35,291 nucleotides of DNA from Candidatus Wolframiiraptor sp. EX4484-121 (lineage in GTDB: Archaea > Thermoproteota > Nitrososphaeria_A > Caldarchaeales > Wolframiiraptoraceae), in the NCBI GenBank assembly GCA_002255105.1, contig NJEK01000029.1:1-35291 (forward strand), given 5' to 3'. Positions 16,554-24,902 of the stretch are shown here, in pieces. The notes under the pieces were generated by a model that saw nothing but the letters and a program-made list of their open reading frames with translations, had not been told where the DNA came from and searched no databases. The stretch's first letter is position 1; every line of letters starts with the position of its first letter. Both the position numbers and the translations under genes were made by a program.

Positions 16554-19500
16554 CTACACCTCCTCCTTAAACAATAGCTTCGGATATAGTCCCATGCTCA
16601 TCATCTCCTCCAACAGTAGGTAGAACGCGTAGGACATGCTCACAGGCCTCACCTCCGCATCCTTTCCATGGATTGGGCAGATGAACCTCTCCTGCTTCAG
16701 GTCGTAGTAGACGGGTAGGCCGCATTTCTTGCAGAAGTATGCTGTGTATTTGTCGCTCTGCTCCAGCAGTCGATCTAGGAGGAGGAAGCTCGCGCCGTGA
16801 GCTATTAGGCAGTCCCGCTCCATCTCCCCGAACTTCAATCCACCGCCCCTGCTCCTTCCCTCGGTAGGCTGCCTCGTGAGCATCTGAACCTGCCCCCTGG
16901 CCCTGGCGTGTATCTTGTCTCTTACGAGGTGATGGAGTCTCTGATAGTAGACCACGCCTATGAAGATCTCCGCCTCAAACTTCCTCCCAGTCAATCCATC
17001 ATACATCACCTCTTTTCCGCTGCTCTTGAATCCGAGCTCCTCGAGCTCCCTCCTGAGCTCCTCCAATGGCTTGCCCATGAAGGGCGTTCCGTCTACGAAC
17101 TCTCCCTTGAGCGCGGCGACCTTTCCGGCTATGCTCTCTAGAAGCTGGCCCACGGTCATCCTGCTTGGGAACGCGTGCGGGTTGATTATGAGGTCTGGGA
17201 CTATACCGCTCTCCGTGTACGGCATATCTTCCTGCGGGAAGATCATTCCTACAACCCCCTTCTGGCCATGCCTCGACGCGAACTTGTCCCCGATCTCGGT
17301 TACGCAGAATGATCTAACCCTGGCCTTGATCAGCTTGTTTCCCTCATCGGTCCTCGTCACGAATATGTTATCGACGACCCCCGCCTCAGACGGCCTAACA
17401 GCCTCAGAGGTATCCCTCCAAACTATCTCCCTCGCGGGGGCTCTCTGATATTCCTCCAAGAACCTCGGAGGACTCTTAACCCCGACTATGACATCCCCGC
17501 CCATGACATCGGACTCTATATGCGCCAGTCCATCGGCGTCAAGAACCCTGTAGCTTTGTTCGCCTCTATACCTCCTAACGGTCGGCTCCGGGATGCAGAT
17601 GATATCCTTCTGGCCTCCGACATAGATCCTCGCCTCAACCTCATAGGTTCTATAGCTTAGGGATAGGCCCAGCCCCCTCTCGATCGAGGACTTGTTAAGG
17701 ACCACCGCATCCTCCATATTGTATCCCTGGCCCGTTAGGACGGCGACGACCATGTTCTGGCCTATAGGTCTCTCATCCAATCCGAGCAGGTCCATGGATT
17801 TCGTTGTGACGAGCGGGCGCTGAGGATAGACCAGGACGTGCATCCTCGAATCCACCCTCAGATCGTAGTTCACCGCGAAAATTCCGAGGGCCTGCTTACC
17901 CATAGCGCCCTCATAGATGTTTCTGGGAGACTGATTATGCTCGGCGTATGGTATTATCGAGACCACGGCCCCGAGGGTCGCGTACGGGCATATCTCTAGG
18001 TGGGTGTGCTCCTCGGTCAAGTCCTCAGGCCTCAAGGCCACGTACGCGTTCTCCTCCTCCTCCGCGTCCAAGAACTCTATTATCCCCATGGAGATCAGAT
18101 CCCTGAACCTAAGGGTTCTATTCTTCAAGGCCTTGATGTGCTCCTTCTTCAGGAGAGGCTTACCGTCCTCGACTATTATGAGAGGTCTCCTAACCCTACC
18201 CTCATCCGTGTTTATCCAGACCTCCTGAATGTGATCGTACTTGTAGAGCGCGAGGTTCACGCTATTACTTATCTCACCCCTCCTCCTGAGAATCCTCAGG
18301 CTCTCGGCCAGCTTCTCGCCGTTAACGTGGTATCCGACCAAGAGTCCATCGACGAAGACCTTGGCCGCATACGCCTTCTTCTTCATGATCACCTCGCTGA
18401 GCGGGACGACCCCGAGCGAGTAGAGGGTTTCGAGGAGCTCCCTCCTCCTAGCCGGGAAGCTTATCTCGGCCGAGAGGGCCAAATTCTTAACCAATCCGCA
18501 GTTCGATCCCTCGGGGGTCTCCGCCGGGCAGATCCTACCCCAGTGGGTTCCATGGAGGTCTCTGGCCTCGAAGTGCGGCTGGCTCCTGCTCAGCGGCGAT
18601 TGAACCCTCCTAAGATGGCTTATCGTGGCGAGATGATTCGTCCGATTTAGGAGCTGGGTCACCCCAACCCTCCCGCCGGGCCAGTTCCCGGTGGCGAACG
18701 CGTGTTTAACGAAGTCTATTATTATTCCGGGCCTGACGAAGGTCGAGACCTTGACCGGATATCTCGAGGCCGCTGCGCGCTCGAGCTGGTATCTAATATC
18801 CCTTAGGAGCTTCATGAAGGCCATCCTGTAGAGCTCCATCAACAGCGGCCCTGCGAGCTTCAACCTCTTATTCGCGTAATGGTCTCGGTCCGTGGGCTTC
18901 CTGATCCCGAGGCTGGTCTCAAGGAGCTTTCCTATCATCTCGCAGAGGAAGATCGCCTTCTGGTATCTCGCGGCCTTCTTCATCCCGATATGCGGTAGGA
19001 AGATGTTGTCTATCAGCTGCTCAGCCCTCTGAATCCTATACTCCTCCGCGTATCCAAAGGCTATCCTGTTACCAATATATCTCAAGGCATCATGCTCGGT
19101 GTCTATTCCCTCAGCCTCCTTGAAGGATGGTTCGAGGAGCTCCTGAACCTCTTTAAGAGGCGAGATCATGTTCACGATATCTCTATCGTTCGTCATTCCA
19201 AGGGCTCTGAGCATGATTATGGCGGGAATACCCTTGTAGATCCTCGAGAAGAAGACCTTGACAGGCCCACCTGGCTTATAGGTAACCTCGGTCCTAGACT
19301 GCCTACCATAGGCCGCCGAGATCACGACCGCGCTGAGCTGGCCAGACTTGGAGTCCTTCTGGGTCACCATTATCCTGTTTGGGGCCAGGTCCTCGATCGC
19401 GACGATAACCCTCTCGGACCCATTTATGATGAAGTATCCGCCCGGATCCTTCGGGTCCTCGCCTATCTCCATGAGCTCCTCGTCGCTGAGCTTCGAGAGC

Positions 19501-19904
19501 GGGCAGATATCCGACTTAACCATGATGGGGATGATCCCGACCTTAATCCTCTCAGGCCCTGTTATCGGCTTACCATCCAAGTACAGGCTCATGGTCACGT
19601 AGAGTGGGGCGGCGTAGGTTAGGTTTCTGAGCCTACACTCCATCGGGGTTACGTTCTCTATCACGATCCCCTCAACCTCTTCCACCGTGGGCTTACCTAC
19701 CTCGGGATTCCTCATCTTCAGGGTTAGGGTTCCATACTTCGTCTTGATCTCAAGGTCTCCGAGAGACTTTATGAGCTCCCTAAGCCCCTCCTTGACGAAG
19801 TAGTTGTAGGAGCGGAGGTGGTGCTGGACTAATCCCTCATCCTCTATGAACGCGCGCATAACCTCCCATAAATCCTCCTGAGTGAGCTCAACCTGCTCCA
19901 GCAT
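16554..19904 (-). CDS. rpoB: DNA-directed RNA polymerase subunit B, unsplit
   Basis: Second largest polymerase subunit, 1116 residues, complete in one gene. GYNMEDAVVLNKSS (about 730) and GDKFASRHGQKGVVG (about 870) contribute to the active centre. MPYTESGIVPDLIINPHAFPSRMT and the GGLKFGEMERDCLIAHGAS switch region follow. A C-terminal zinc finger has CKKCGLPVYY and CPIHG. The N-terminus (ELTQEDLWEVMRAFIEDEGLVQHHLRSYN) is typical. The ATG at 19904 is 25 bases from a TATA-like box, so it may be transcribed without leader as well as from rpoH. Confidence 0.98.
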   Translation of the reverse strand: MLEQVELTQEDLWEVMRAFIEDEGLVQHHLRSYNYFVKEGLRELIKSLGDLEIKTKYGTLTLKMRNPEVGKPTVEEVEGIVIENVTPMECRLRNLTYAAPLYVTMSLYLDGKPITGPERIKVGIIPIMVKSDICPLSKLSDEELMEIGEDPKDPGGYFIINGSERVIVAIEDLAPNRIMVTQKDSKSGQLSAVVISAAYGRQSRTEVTYKPGGPVKVFFSRIYKGIPAIIMLRALGMTNDRDIVNMISPLKEVQELLEPSFKEAEGIDTEHDALRYIGNRIAFGYAEEYRIQRAEQLIDNIFLPHIGMKKAARYQKAIFLCEMIGKLLETSLGIRKPTDRDHYANKRLKLAGPLLMELYRMAFMKLLRDIRYQLERAAASRYPVKVSTFVRPGIIIDFVKHAFATGNWPGGRVGVTQLLNRTNHLATISHLRRVQSPLSRSQPHFEARDLHGTHWGRICPAETPEGSNCGLVKNLALSAEISFPARRRELLETLYSLGVVPLSEVIMKKKAYAAKVFVDGLLVGYHVNGEKLAESLRILRRRGEISNSVNLALYKYDHIQEVWINTDEGRVRRPLIIVEDGKPLLKKEHIKALKNRTLRFRDLISMGIIEFLDAEEEENAYVALRPEDLTEEHTHLEICPYATLGAVVSIIPYAEHNQSPRNIYEGAMGKQALGIFAVNYDLRVDSRMHVLVYPQRPLVTTKSMDLLGLDERPIGQNMVVAVLTGQGYNMEDAVVLNKSSIERGLGLSLSYRTYEVEARIYVGGQKDIICIPEPTVRRYRGEQSYRVLDADGLAHIESDVMGGDVIVGVKSPPRFLEEYQRAPAREIVWRDTSEAVRPSEAGVVDNIFVTRTDEGNKLIKARVRSFCVTEIGDKFASRHGQKGVVGMIFPQEDMPYTESGIVPDLIINPHAFPSRMTVGQLLESIAGKVAALKGEFVDGTPFMGKPLEELRRELEELGFKSSGKEVMYDGLTGRKFEAEIFIGVVYYQRLHHLVRDKIHARARGQVQMLTRQPTEGRSRGGGLKFGEMERDCLIAHGASFLLLDRLLEQSDKYTAYFCKKCGLPVYYDLKQERFICPIHGKDAEVRPVSMSYAFYLLLEEMMSMGLYPKLLFKEEV

Positions 19905-19928
19905 CCGCTCTCACCCCAACTATCATCT

Positions 19929-19939
19929 CCTTATAAACC
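19929..19939 (-). promoter_or_regulatory. TATA box ahead of rpoB
   Basis: The minus-strand GGTTTATAAGG lies about 25-35 bases before the rpoB ATG in the 104-base rpoH-rpoB gap, the right distance for a leaderless or near-leaderless transcript. The rest of the gap is pyrimidine-rich on the plus strand and shows nothing else. Confidence 0.45.
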
Positions 19940-20008
19940 TGAATACCTAAAACCTGCACCCCCATATTACCCCAATTCTTTCTTTTAACCCTTTCCCAGC
20001 CCTCCCAC

Positions 20009-20305
20009 TCACTCCCCCCTAACGACCACCCTGTAGTAGACGGCCTTCCCGGCGGTCTCAGAATCCCTCACTATCTCTATTATGTCCCCGGGCTTCGCGC
20101 CTATCTCCCTGACGACGGGATCTGAGGCGAGTATCTTCGGAAGCTGCTGGGGGGTGGCACAATATCTCCTCAAGACCTCCTCAGCCTCCTCAGGACTTAA
20201 AACCCTATGCTTCGGCACAAGCTCATGCTCTAGGATTGAGGGCTGCGGAGGCCGAGGCTTCGCCCTCGCCTTCTTCACGGACTTCCCCCTCCTTCTCGCG
20301 GGCAC
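20009..20305 (-). CDS. rpoH: DNA-directed RNA polymerase subunit H (Rpb5 C-terminal homologue)
   Basis: A 98-residue subunit matching the C-terminal assembly domain of eukaryotic Rpb5: [21 protein letters not shown], then [24 protein letters not shown] and [10 protein letters not shown] 25-residue basic N-terminal extension ([18 protein letters not shown]) is longer than in most archaea. GTG start with GAAGGAAA upstream. First gene of the polymerase operon, in the usual order before rpoB. Confidence 0.95.
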   Translation of the reverse strand: MPARRRGKSVKKARAKPRPPQPSILEHELVPKHRVLSPEEAEEVLRRYCATPQQLPKILASDPVVREIGAKPGDIIEIVRDSETAGKAVYYRVVVRGE

Positions 20306-20439
20306 TTTCCTTCAACCCGATACATCCAATGTAGTTAATAAGCATAGTAGCCATCAAACTGGAGGCGAGGCTGAAAAGCGGAGCCAAGCATTTTGGATGA
20401 TCTTTTATCTTAAAGAAGAAATGCGTTCACCCGCAAGGA

Positions 20440-21045
20440 TTAGAGCTTACATATCCTTTCGAAGATTTTATTGAGTTCGTTGGAGAGGTATGTGCAGATG
20501 GCGATGATGCCGTTCTCACTTATTCTCGTCTTCTCGGCTGAGGCCAACACCACCAAATCCCCCCTCTTCGTCTCAAACTCCTCCTTGAGTTCGTCGAAGT
20601 TCCACTTCCTCACGTAAGGTATCTTTATATGCTCTCTCGTCCTTATCAACACCATAGCGGAATTACATCCAGCCCTTATCGCATAGTCTCTGGCCTTGTA
20701 GAGGGATGCGATCTTATCCTTCTCATAGCGCCTGACAACGCAGCCCAGGCATGGTAGATTATCTTTAAACACGTCATGCTTCACCCTCTTTATCGGGCTC
20801 ATTATCGTCGCCACCCTCTGGAAATATGCTCTGCCCTTCTCCCTCAATACATTTCCCTTTCTCCCCTTCTCCACGATCTTCCTCTCCTCCAAGATCCTCA
20901 GAATCGTCCTCACGCTCCCCTCCCCAAGATCACAAACTCTGGCCAAAGTCTTCCTATCCAGCTTACCCCTCTCCCCCAGCCTGAGAAAAACCCTGAACAC
21001 GTCGTATTCGCAAAATTTCCTCTGCGTATCTAATGCGCTCTTCAC
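20440..21045 (-). CDS. Winged-helix transcriptional regulator (DUF4443-like), divergent from nrdDG
   Basis: A 201-residue protein. Residues about 12-70 form a winged helix-turn-helix (FRVFLRLGERGKLDRKTLAR, then GEGSVRTILRILEERKIVEK and a basic wing GRKGNVLREKGR). The C-terminal part (about 85-201), with CLGCVVRRYEKDKIASLYKA, RAGCNSAMVLIRTRE and LASAEKTRISENGIIAICTY, resembles the archaeal DUF4443 domain; CxxC plus a later Cys could sense metal, redox state or a ligand. GTG start at 21045, preceded by a TATA box at about 29 bases, so probably leaderless. It is read away from nrdD and shares a 110-base promoter region holding two palindromes, making it the obvious candidate controller of nrdDG. 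The DUF name is from memory of the family; the HTH call is firm. Confidence 0.78.
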   Translation of the reverse strand: MKSALDTQRKFCEYDVFRVFLRLGERGKLDRKTLARVCDLGEGSVRTILRILEERKIVEKGRKGNVLREKGRAYFQRVATIMSPIKRVKHDVFKDNLPCLGCVVRRYEKDKIASLYKARDYAIRAGCNSAMVLIRTREHIKIPYVRKWNFDELKEEFETKRGDLVVLASAEKTRISENGIIAICTYLSNELNKIFERICKL

Positions 21046-21063
21046 ACCATATCCATCCCCTCG

Positions 21064-21075
21064 GGATATAAAAAG
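21064..21075 (-). promoter_or_regulatory. TATA box of the regulator gene
   Basis: Minus-strand CTTTTTATATCC ends about 19 bases and begins about 30 bases before the GTG at 21045, typical for a leaderless archaeal transcript. Palindrome 1 lies 16 bases upstream of it. Confidence 0.5.
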
Positions 21076-21090
21076 TTCTTTGCATAATCA

Positions 21091-21107
21091 TTGGATACCG
21101 CGTCCAA
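21091..21107. promoter_or_regulatory. Palindromic operator 1 in the regulator-nrdD gap
   Basis: TTGGATACCGCGTCCAA is an imperfect palindrome (6 of 8 pairs about a central base), with outer TTGGA/TCCAA arms perfect. It sits between the regulator's TATA box and nrdD's TATA box and differs at only two positions from operator 2, whose centre is 47 bp away. Confidence 0.75.
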
Positions 21108-21109
21108 AA

Positions 21110-21118
21110 GCTTATAAA
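21110..21118 (+). promoter_or_regulatory. TATA box of nrdD
   Basis: GCTTATAAA lies between the two palindromes; transcription would begin about 25 bases downstream, near 21138-21142, inside operator 2. Confidence 0.55.
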
Positions 21119-21137
21119 CGCAGCAAACCATCATCTA

Positions 21138-21154
21138 TTGGATACGGTGTCCAA
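21138..21154. promoter_or_regulatory. Palindromic operator 2 just before the nrdD ATG
   Basis: TTGGATACGGTGTCCAA pairs at 7 of 8 positions about a central base and matches operator 1 at 15 of 17 bases. It ends 1 base before the ATG at 21156 and covers the predicted transcript start, a placement expected for repression. Confidence 0.78.
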
Positions 21155-21155
21155 C

Positions 21156-23285
21156 ATGATCGAGAAAATCAGAAAAAGGGATGGAAGGGTCGTGAAATTC
21201 GATAAGACGAGAATAGCGAATGCGATCTTCAAGGCCGCGCGCGCTGTCGGTGGAAGAGACTATAAGAGGGCCTGCGAACTTGCGGATAAGGTGGTTAAGC
21301 TTCTAGAGGAGTGGATAGGAGAGGGGAAGATACCGGAGATACCGCATGTCGAGCAGGTGCAGGATGCTGTTGAGAAGGTTTTGGTGGAGGAGGGGCATTA
21401 TAAGACGGCGAAAGCCTACATCCTATACAGGAAGCAGCATGAAGACCTGAGAAAATTCGCCGAGCTCATAAGCAATATAGATATAGTGGATTCATATATC
21501 CTCCAGACGGATTGGAGGGTGAGAGAAAACTCTAACATGACATATTCTCTCCAGGGCCTAAACTTTCACATCTCCTCCACGATAGTTTCACAGTATTGGC
21601 TGAACAAGATCTATCCACCTGAGATAAAGCGTGCACATGTGGAGGGAGATTTTCACATCCACGACCTTGGATTTTTGGGGGCTTACTGCGTTGGATGGGA
21701 TCTATACGATCTTCTGGTAAACGGTTTCAAAGGCGTGAGAGGGAAGATAGAGAGCAAGCCCGCCAAGCATTTTCGCTCCGCCTTAGGTCAGGTGATCAAC
21801 TTCTTCTACACTCTACAGGGAGAGGCGGCCGGCGCCCAGGCTCTAAGCAACTTCGACACCTACCTAGCGCCATTCATAAGATATGATGGCTTAAACTATG
21901 GACAGGTTAGGCAGGCCATGCAGGAATTCCTCTTTAACATAAACATTCCCACCCGCGTCGGCTTTCAGACACCATTCACAAACATCACCCTCGACCTGAA
22001 AGTTCCAAAATTCCTAGAAAACGAGCCTGTGATCATCGGCGGAAAGCCTCAGGGAGACTGCTATGGAGACTTTCAAGACGAGGTGGAGATGTTTAACAGA
22101 GCCTTCGCGGAAATGATGTCCGAAGGCGATGCTAGAGGACGGGTGTTCACATTCCCAATACCGACCTACAACATAACGAGAGACTTCGACTGGGAGAACA
22201 AGAACTATCAAGAGGTTTGGGAGATGGCCGCTAAGTATGGAACCCCATACTTCGCGAACTTCATAAACAGCGACATGCGCCCCGAGGACGTGCGATCGAT
22301 GTGCTGTAGACTTAGATTGGATACTAGAGAGCTTAAGAAGCGGGGTGGAGGTCTCTTCGGGGCGAATCCGCTCACGGGATCTATAGGGGTTGTAACTCTA
22401 AACATGCCTAGACTCGGCTATCTCTCAAGGGATGAGACGGAATTCTTTGAAAGATTAACGGAGCTCATGGAGCTCGCGAAAAACTCCCTAGAGATAAAGA
22501 GGAAATTTATTGAGCGTTTGACTGAGGCGGGACTCTACCCATATTCGAAATTCTATCTGAGAAACGTGAAGTTAAGGTTCGGAGAATATTGGAAGAATCA
22601 CTTCTCAACCATCGGACTTGTGGGGATGAATGAATGCTGCTTAAATCTCTTCGGAAAGGATATAGGGAGTGAAGAAGGCCTAAGATTCGCGGAGAAGGTC
22701 TTAGATTTCATGCTCAAGCTCATCCTAGAGTTTCAGAAAGAGACGGGGAATCTCTACAACCTAGAGGCGACGCCCGCGGAAAGCACATGCTACAGGCTTG
22801 CCAAGATAGATAGGAGAAAGTTTCCAGACATGATCTTCGCCAACGACGCCGAGGTGAAGGCGAGGGGGGCGGAGCCATACTATACTAATTCAACCCAGCT
22901 TCCCGTGCACTATACAGATGATCTACTCTTCGCCTTAAAGCATCAGGAAAGGCTGCAGACAAAATATACTGGCGGGACGGTCTTTCACATATTTTTGGGG
23001 GAGAGAGCGAGCGCAGAAAGCATTAAGATTTTAGTGAGGAAGGTTCTCGAAAAAACAAAATTGCCCTACATAACGGTCACCCCGACATTCAGCATCTGCC
23101 CCCAGCATGGATACCTGAAAGGGAGACATGAGACATGTCCAAGATGTAATGCGAAATGCGAGGTTTATTCAAGGATAGTTGGATATATCCGCCCAGTGGA
23201 GAACTGGAACGCTGGAAAACAGGAGGAATTCAAGCAAAGAAAAACCTTCGACACCTCCGTCGAGGCGATCGCATCTTGGAGATAG
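21156..23285 (+). CDS. nrdD: Anaerobic (class III) ribonucleoside-triphosphate reductase
   Basis: Glycyl-radical enzyme that reduces ribonucleoside triphosphates to deoxy forms for DNA synthesis without oxygen. An N-terminal ATP-cone (IRKRDGRVVKFDKTRIANAI to KAYILYRKQH, about 3-95) gives allosteric control. The large barrel includes FHIHDLGFLGAYCVGWDLY, and the thiyl/substrate Cys region MCCRLRLD. A zinc site follows (CPQHGY, CPRC), and then the radical motif RIVGYIRPVENWNAGKQEEF, with the radical Gly at about residue 676 of 709. I chose ATG 21156; a TTG at 21138 is in frame, but it would put the operator inside the coding region and lies at the predicted transcript start. There is no Shine-Dalgarno, consistent with a leaderless mRNA. 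It overlaps nrdG. Confidence 0.96.
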   Translation: MIEKIRKRDGRVVKFDKTRIANAIFKAARAVGGRDYKRACELADKVVKLLEEWIGEGKIPEIPHVEQVQDAVEKVLVEEGHYKTAKAYILYRKQHEDLRKFAELISNIDIVDSYILQTDWRVRENSNMTYSLQGLNFHISSTIVSQYWLNKIYPPEIKRAHVEGDFHIHDLGFLGAYCVGWDLYDLLVNGFKGVRGKIESKPAKHFRSALGQVINFFYTLQGEAAGAQALSNFDTYLAPFIRYDGLNYGQVRQAMQEFLFNINIPTRVGFQTPFTNITLDLKVPKFLENEPVIIGGKPQGDCYGDFQDEVEMFNRAFAEMMSEGDARGRVFTFPIPTYNITRDFDWENKNYQEVWEMAAKYGTPYFANFINSDMRPEDVRSMCCRLRLDTRELKKRGGGLFGANPLTGSIGVVTLNMPRLGYLSRDETEFFERLTELMELAKNSLEIKRKFIERLTEAGLYPYSKFYLRNVKLRFGEYWKNHFSTIGLVGMNECCLNLFGKDIGSEEGLRFAEKVLDFMLKLILEFQKETGNLYNLEATPAESTCYRLAKIDRRKFPDMIFANDAEVKARGAEPYYTNSTQLPVHYTDDLLFALKHQERLQTKYTGGTVFHIFLGERASAESIKILVRKVLEKTKLPYITVTPTFSICPQHGYLKGRHETCPRCNAKCEVYSRIVGYIRPVENWNAGKQEEFKQRKTFDTSVEAIASWR

Positions 23286-23983
23286 CGGCATTCGTTAAAC
23301 TCAGCGCGATAGATTTTCCGGGAAAGCTCAGCTGCGTCGTCTTCGTTCAGGGCTGCAACCTGAGATGCATTTATTGCCATAACACGCATCTAGTTCCCTT
23401 CAAAAGAGGCAGAATTCCCCTAGAAAGCGTAATCTCCTACATCTCTGAAAATAGAAAATTCTTGGACGGAGTCGTGGTCACCGGAGGCGAGCCGCTGGCT
23501 CAGGAGGGCTTACGCAATTTCTTGGAGAAGGTGAAGGAACTCGGAGTAAGTATAAAGGTAGATACTAACGGCTTCTTCCCGGACGAGCTGAGGAGACTCA
23601 TCGAACTTGGACTCGTCGATTACGTTGCCGTGGACGTTAAAGCTCCTTTAATCCCGGAGGAATACTCCTTCATAGCTGGGAGGACGGTCTCCGAAAAGGA
23701 TCTAGAGAGATTGAGGAAGACGATATCTCTGCTATCTCATGAGGGGATCTCAGGCGAATTCAGAACAACCATAATCCAAAGCTATCATACCCTAGAAAGG
23801 GTTGAGAAGATCGTAAATGAGCTTCCAGCAAACGCCACCTATGTTTTACAGCAGTTCGTCTCAAGAGATTATCTCAGGATAAAGGAAGCAACAACGAGTA
23901 AGGACTATATTCTCGAGCTAATGGAGCTTCTCAGGAAAAGATATGGATCCAAATTGAGGGTGGAGTCGAGGATCTATGAATGA
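23276..23983 (+). CDS. nrdG: Anaerobic ribonucleotide reductase activating enzyme
   Basis: Radical SAM activase that creates the glycyl radical on NrdD. The C-x3-C-x2-C motif is CNLRCIYC about 30 residues in, followed by VVVTGGEPLAQEGLR (the GGEP motif) and VDYVAVDVKAPL. Product 235 residues. The TTG start at 23276 gives MEIAAFVKLSAIDFPGKLSC, the usual start of this family, and overlaps the nrdD stop by 10 bases, a coupled two-gene operon. The frame is open further upstream, but that part is only an overlap with nrdD. Confidence 0.94.
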   Translation: MEIAAFVKLSAIDFPGKLSCVVFVQGCNLRCIYCHNTHLVPFKRGRIPLESVISYISENRKFLDGVVVTGGEPLAQEGLRNFLEKVKELGVSIKVDTNGFFPDELRRLIELGLVDYVAVDVKAPLIPEEYSFIAGRTVSEKDLERLRKTISLLSHEGISGEFRTTIIQSYHTLERVEKIVNELPANATYVLQQFVSRDYLRIKEATTSKDYILELMELLRKRYGSKLRVESRIYE

Positions 23984-24077
23984 CTTGATCGCAAGGCTTT
24001 ACTCCTCAGAGCGCCTAATGATTCTTGAAAGACCGTTTCCATCAGGAGGTATCCTCGACCAAGAGCCCACCAAATAA
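23976..24077 (+). CDS. Short open frame overlapping the nrdG stop, 33 aa
   Basis: An ATG that overlaps the nrdG stop by 8 bases starts a 33-residue frame (MNDLIARLYSSERLMILERP, then FPSGGILDQEPTK). The overlap and protein-like sequence suggest it is coupled to nrdDG, or is the N-terminal stump of a longer gene shortened here, as elsewhere in the window. No family recognised. Confidence 0.3.
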   Translation: MNDLIARLYSSERLMILERPFPSGGILDQEPTK

Positions 24078-24155
24078 AGGTAATAAGTTAACGAAAACAC
24101 GATGACATTCACGGGTGCGAAAACTTTATCCGTCTAAACCCGGGATCTAAGGCTT

Positions 24156-24739
24156 ATGGGGAAGGTCCTATTCGTGGGGATCGCCGGATCAAGCGATCCA
24201 GAGCCTCATCCAAGGGCCGTTATGAAGGCTGAGAGATTTGGGGCCAAGCTCGCTGAGTATCGGGATGAGGTCAAGCTCCTCACGGGCGGAGATGGTGGAT
24301 TGATGAGGATCGTTAGCAGGGCGTTCACCGAGAGGGGCGGAGAGACCATAGGACCATAGGTATAATCCCCATAGAAGATGAGGGAAGATCTCCAAGCCAT
24401 CCAAGATACAATCCATACAATGCGATGGTCATCAAGACCGGAGTAACCTTTCAAGCCAGGAGCATAATGCTGGTGAGGAGCAGCAACTCCTTCGTAATCC
24501 TAGGAGGGGGAGCGGGAACCATGATCGAAGCCTTCCTCGCATACCTCTACGGAATCCCCCTGATAGTGATCGAGGAGACAGGCTATCCAACAGATAAGCT
24601 AAAAGACCTGGCCGTGAATGGATACCTCGACCACAGGAAGCTGACAAAAACATACTTCACGGAAGATCCGGAGGAGGCGGCGGAAAAAGCCTACACCTCG
24701 GCAAAATCGAGAACAACTCAAAATCCACGAAAAACCTGA
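24156..24739 (+). pseudogene. LOG/TIGR00725-like nucleotide-binding protein, broken by an 8-bp duplication
   Basis: Two frames make one protein of about 191 residues in the Rossmann-type 'lysine decarboxylase-like' (LOG) superfamily: GKVLFVGIAGSSDPEPHPRA and LLTGGDGGLMRIVSRAF first, then NAMVIKTGVTFQARS, VILGGGAGTMIEAFLAYLYG and IPLIVIEETG. The PGGxGTxxE-type motif appears as GGGAGTMIE. Family members hydrolyse nucleoside monophosphates or have unknown roles. The frame breaks at 24345-24360, where ACCATAGG occurs twice in tandem; removing one copy restores a continuous reading frame. TATA-like CTTTATC lies about 28 bases before the ATG. Confidence 0.8.
24345..24360. repeat. 8-bp tandem duplication disrupting the LOG-like gene
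   Basis: ACCATAGG at 24345-24352 is repeated exactly at 24353-24360. An 8-base insertion shifts the frame, and loss of one unit rejoins ...GGETIG with IIPIEDEG.... Slipped-strand duplication or an assembly error are both possible. Confidence 0.9.
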
Positions 24740-24753
24740 AAATATCTAAACTG

Positions 24754-24828
24754 CGGGCCCGGCGGGCTTCGAACCCGCGACCCCCGGGTTAAAAGCCCGG
24801 TGCTCTATCCTGGCTGAGCTACGGGCCC
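24754..24828 (-). tRNA. tRNA-Lys(UUU)
   Basis: Minus-strand cloverleaf: acceptor GGGCCCG/CGGGCCC, D arm GCUC/GAGC, anticodon arm CCGGG-CUUUUAA-CCCGG with UUU at 34-36, T arm GCGGG-UUCGAAG-CCCGC and discriminator G. No intron and no full CCA encoded. Confidence 0.96.
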
Positions 24829-24902
24829 ATCCGATGCTCCGGCTTAACTCTTATCTTTGCATGGTATTATGTTTTTTATTGTGGGAGGGGTGGCTTTAAG
24901 CT

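Noticed and set aside
18000..18650. Long plus-strand frame opposite rpoB (216 codons)
   Set aside because: Entirely antisense to conserved rpoB; composition is a by-product of rpoB codon use and it matches no family.
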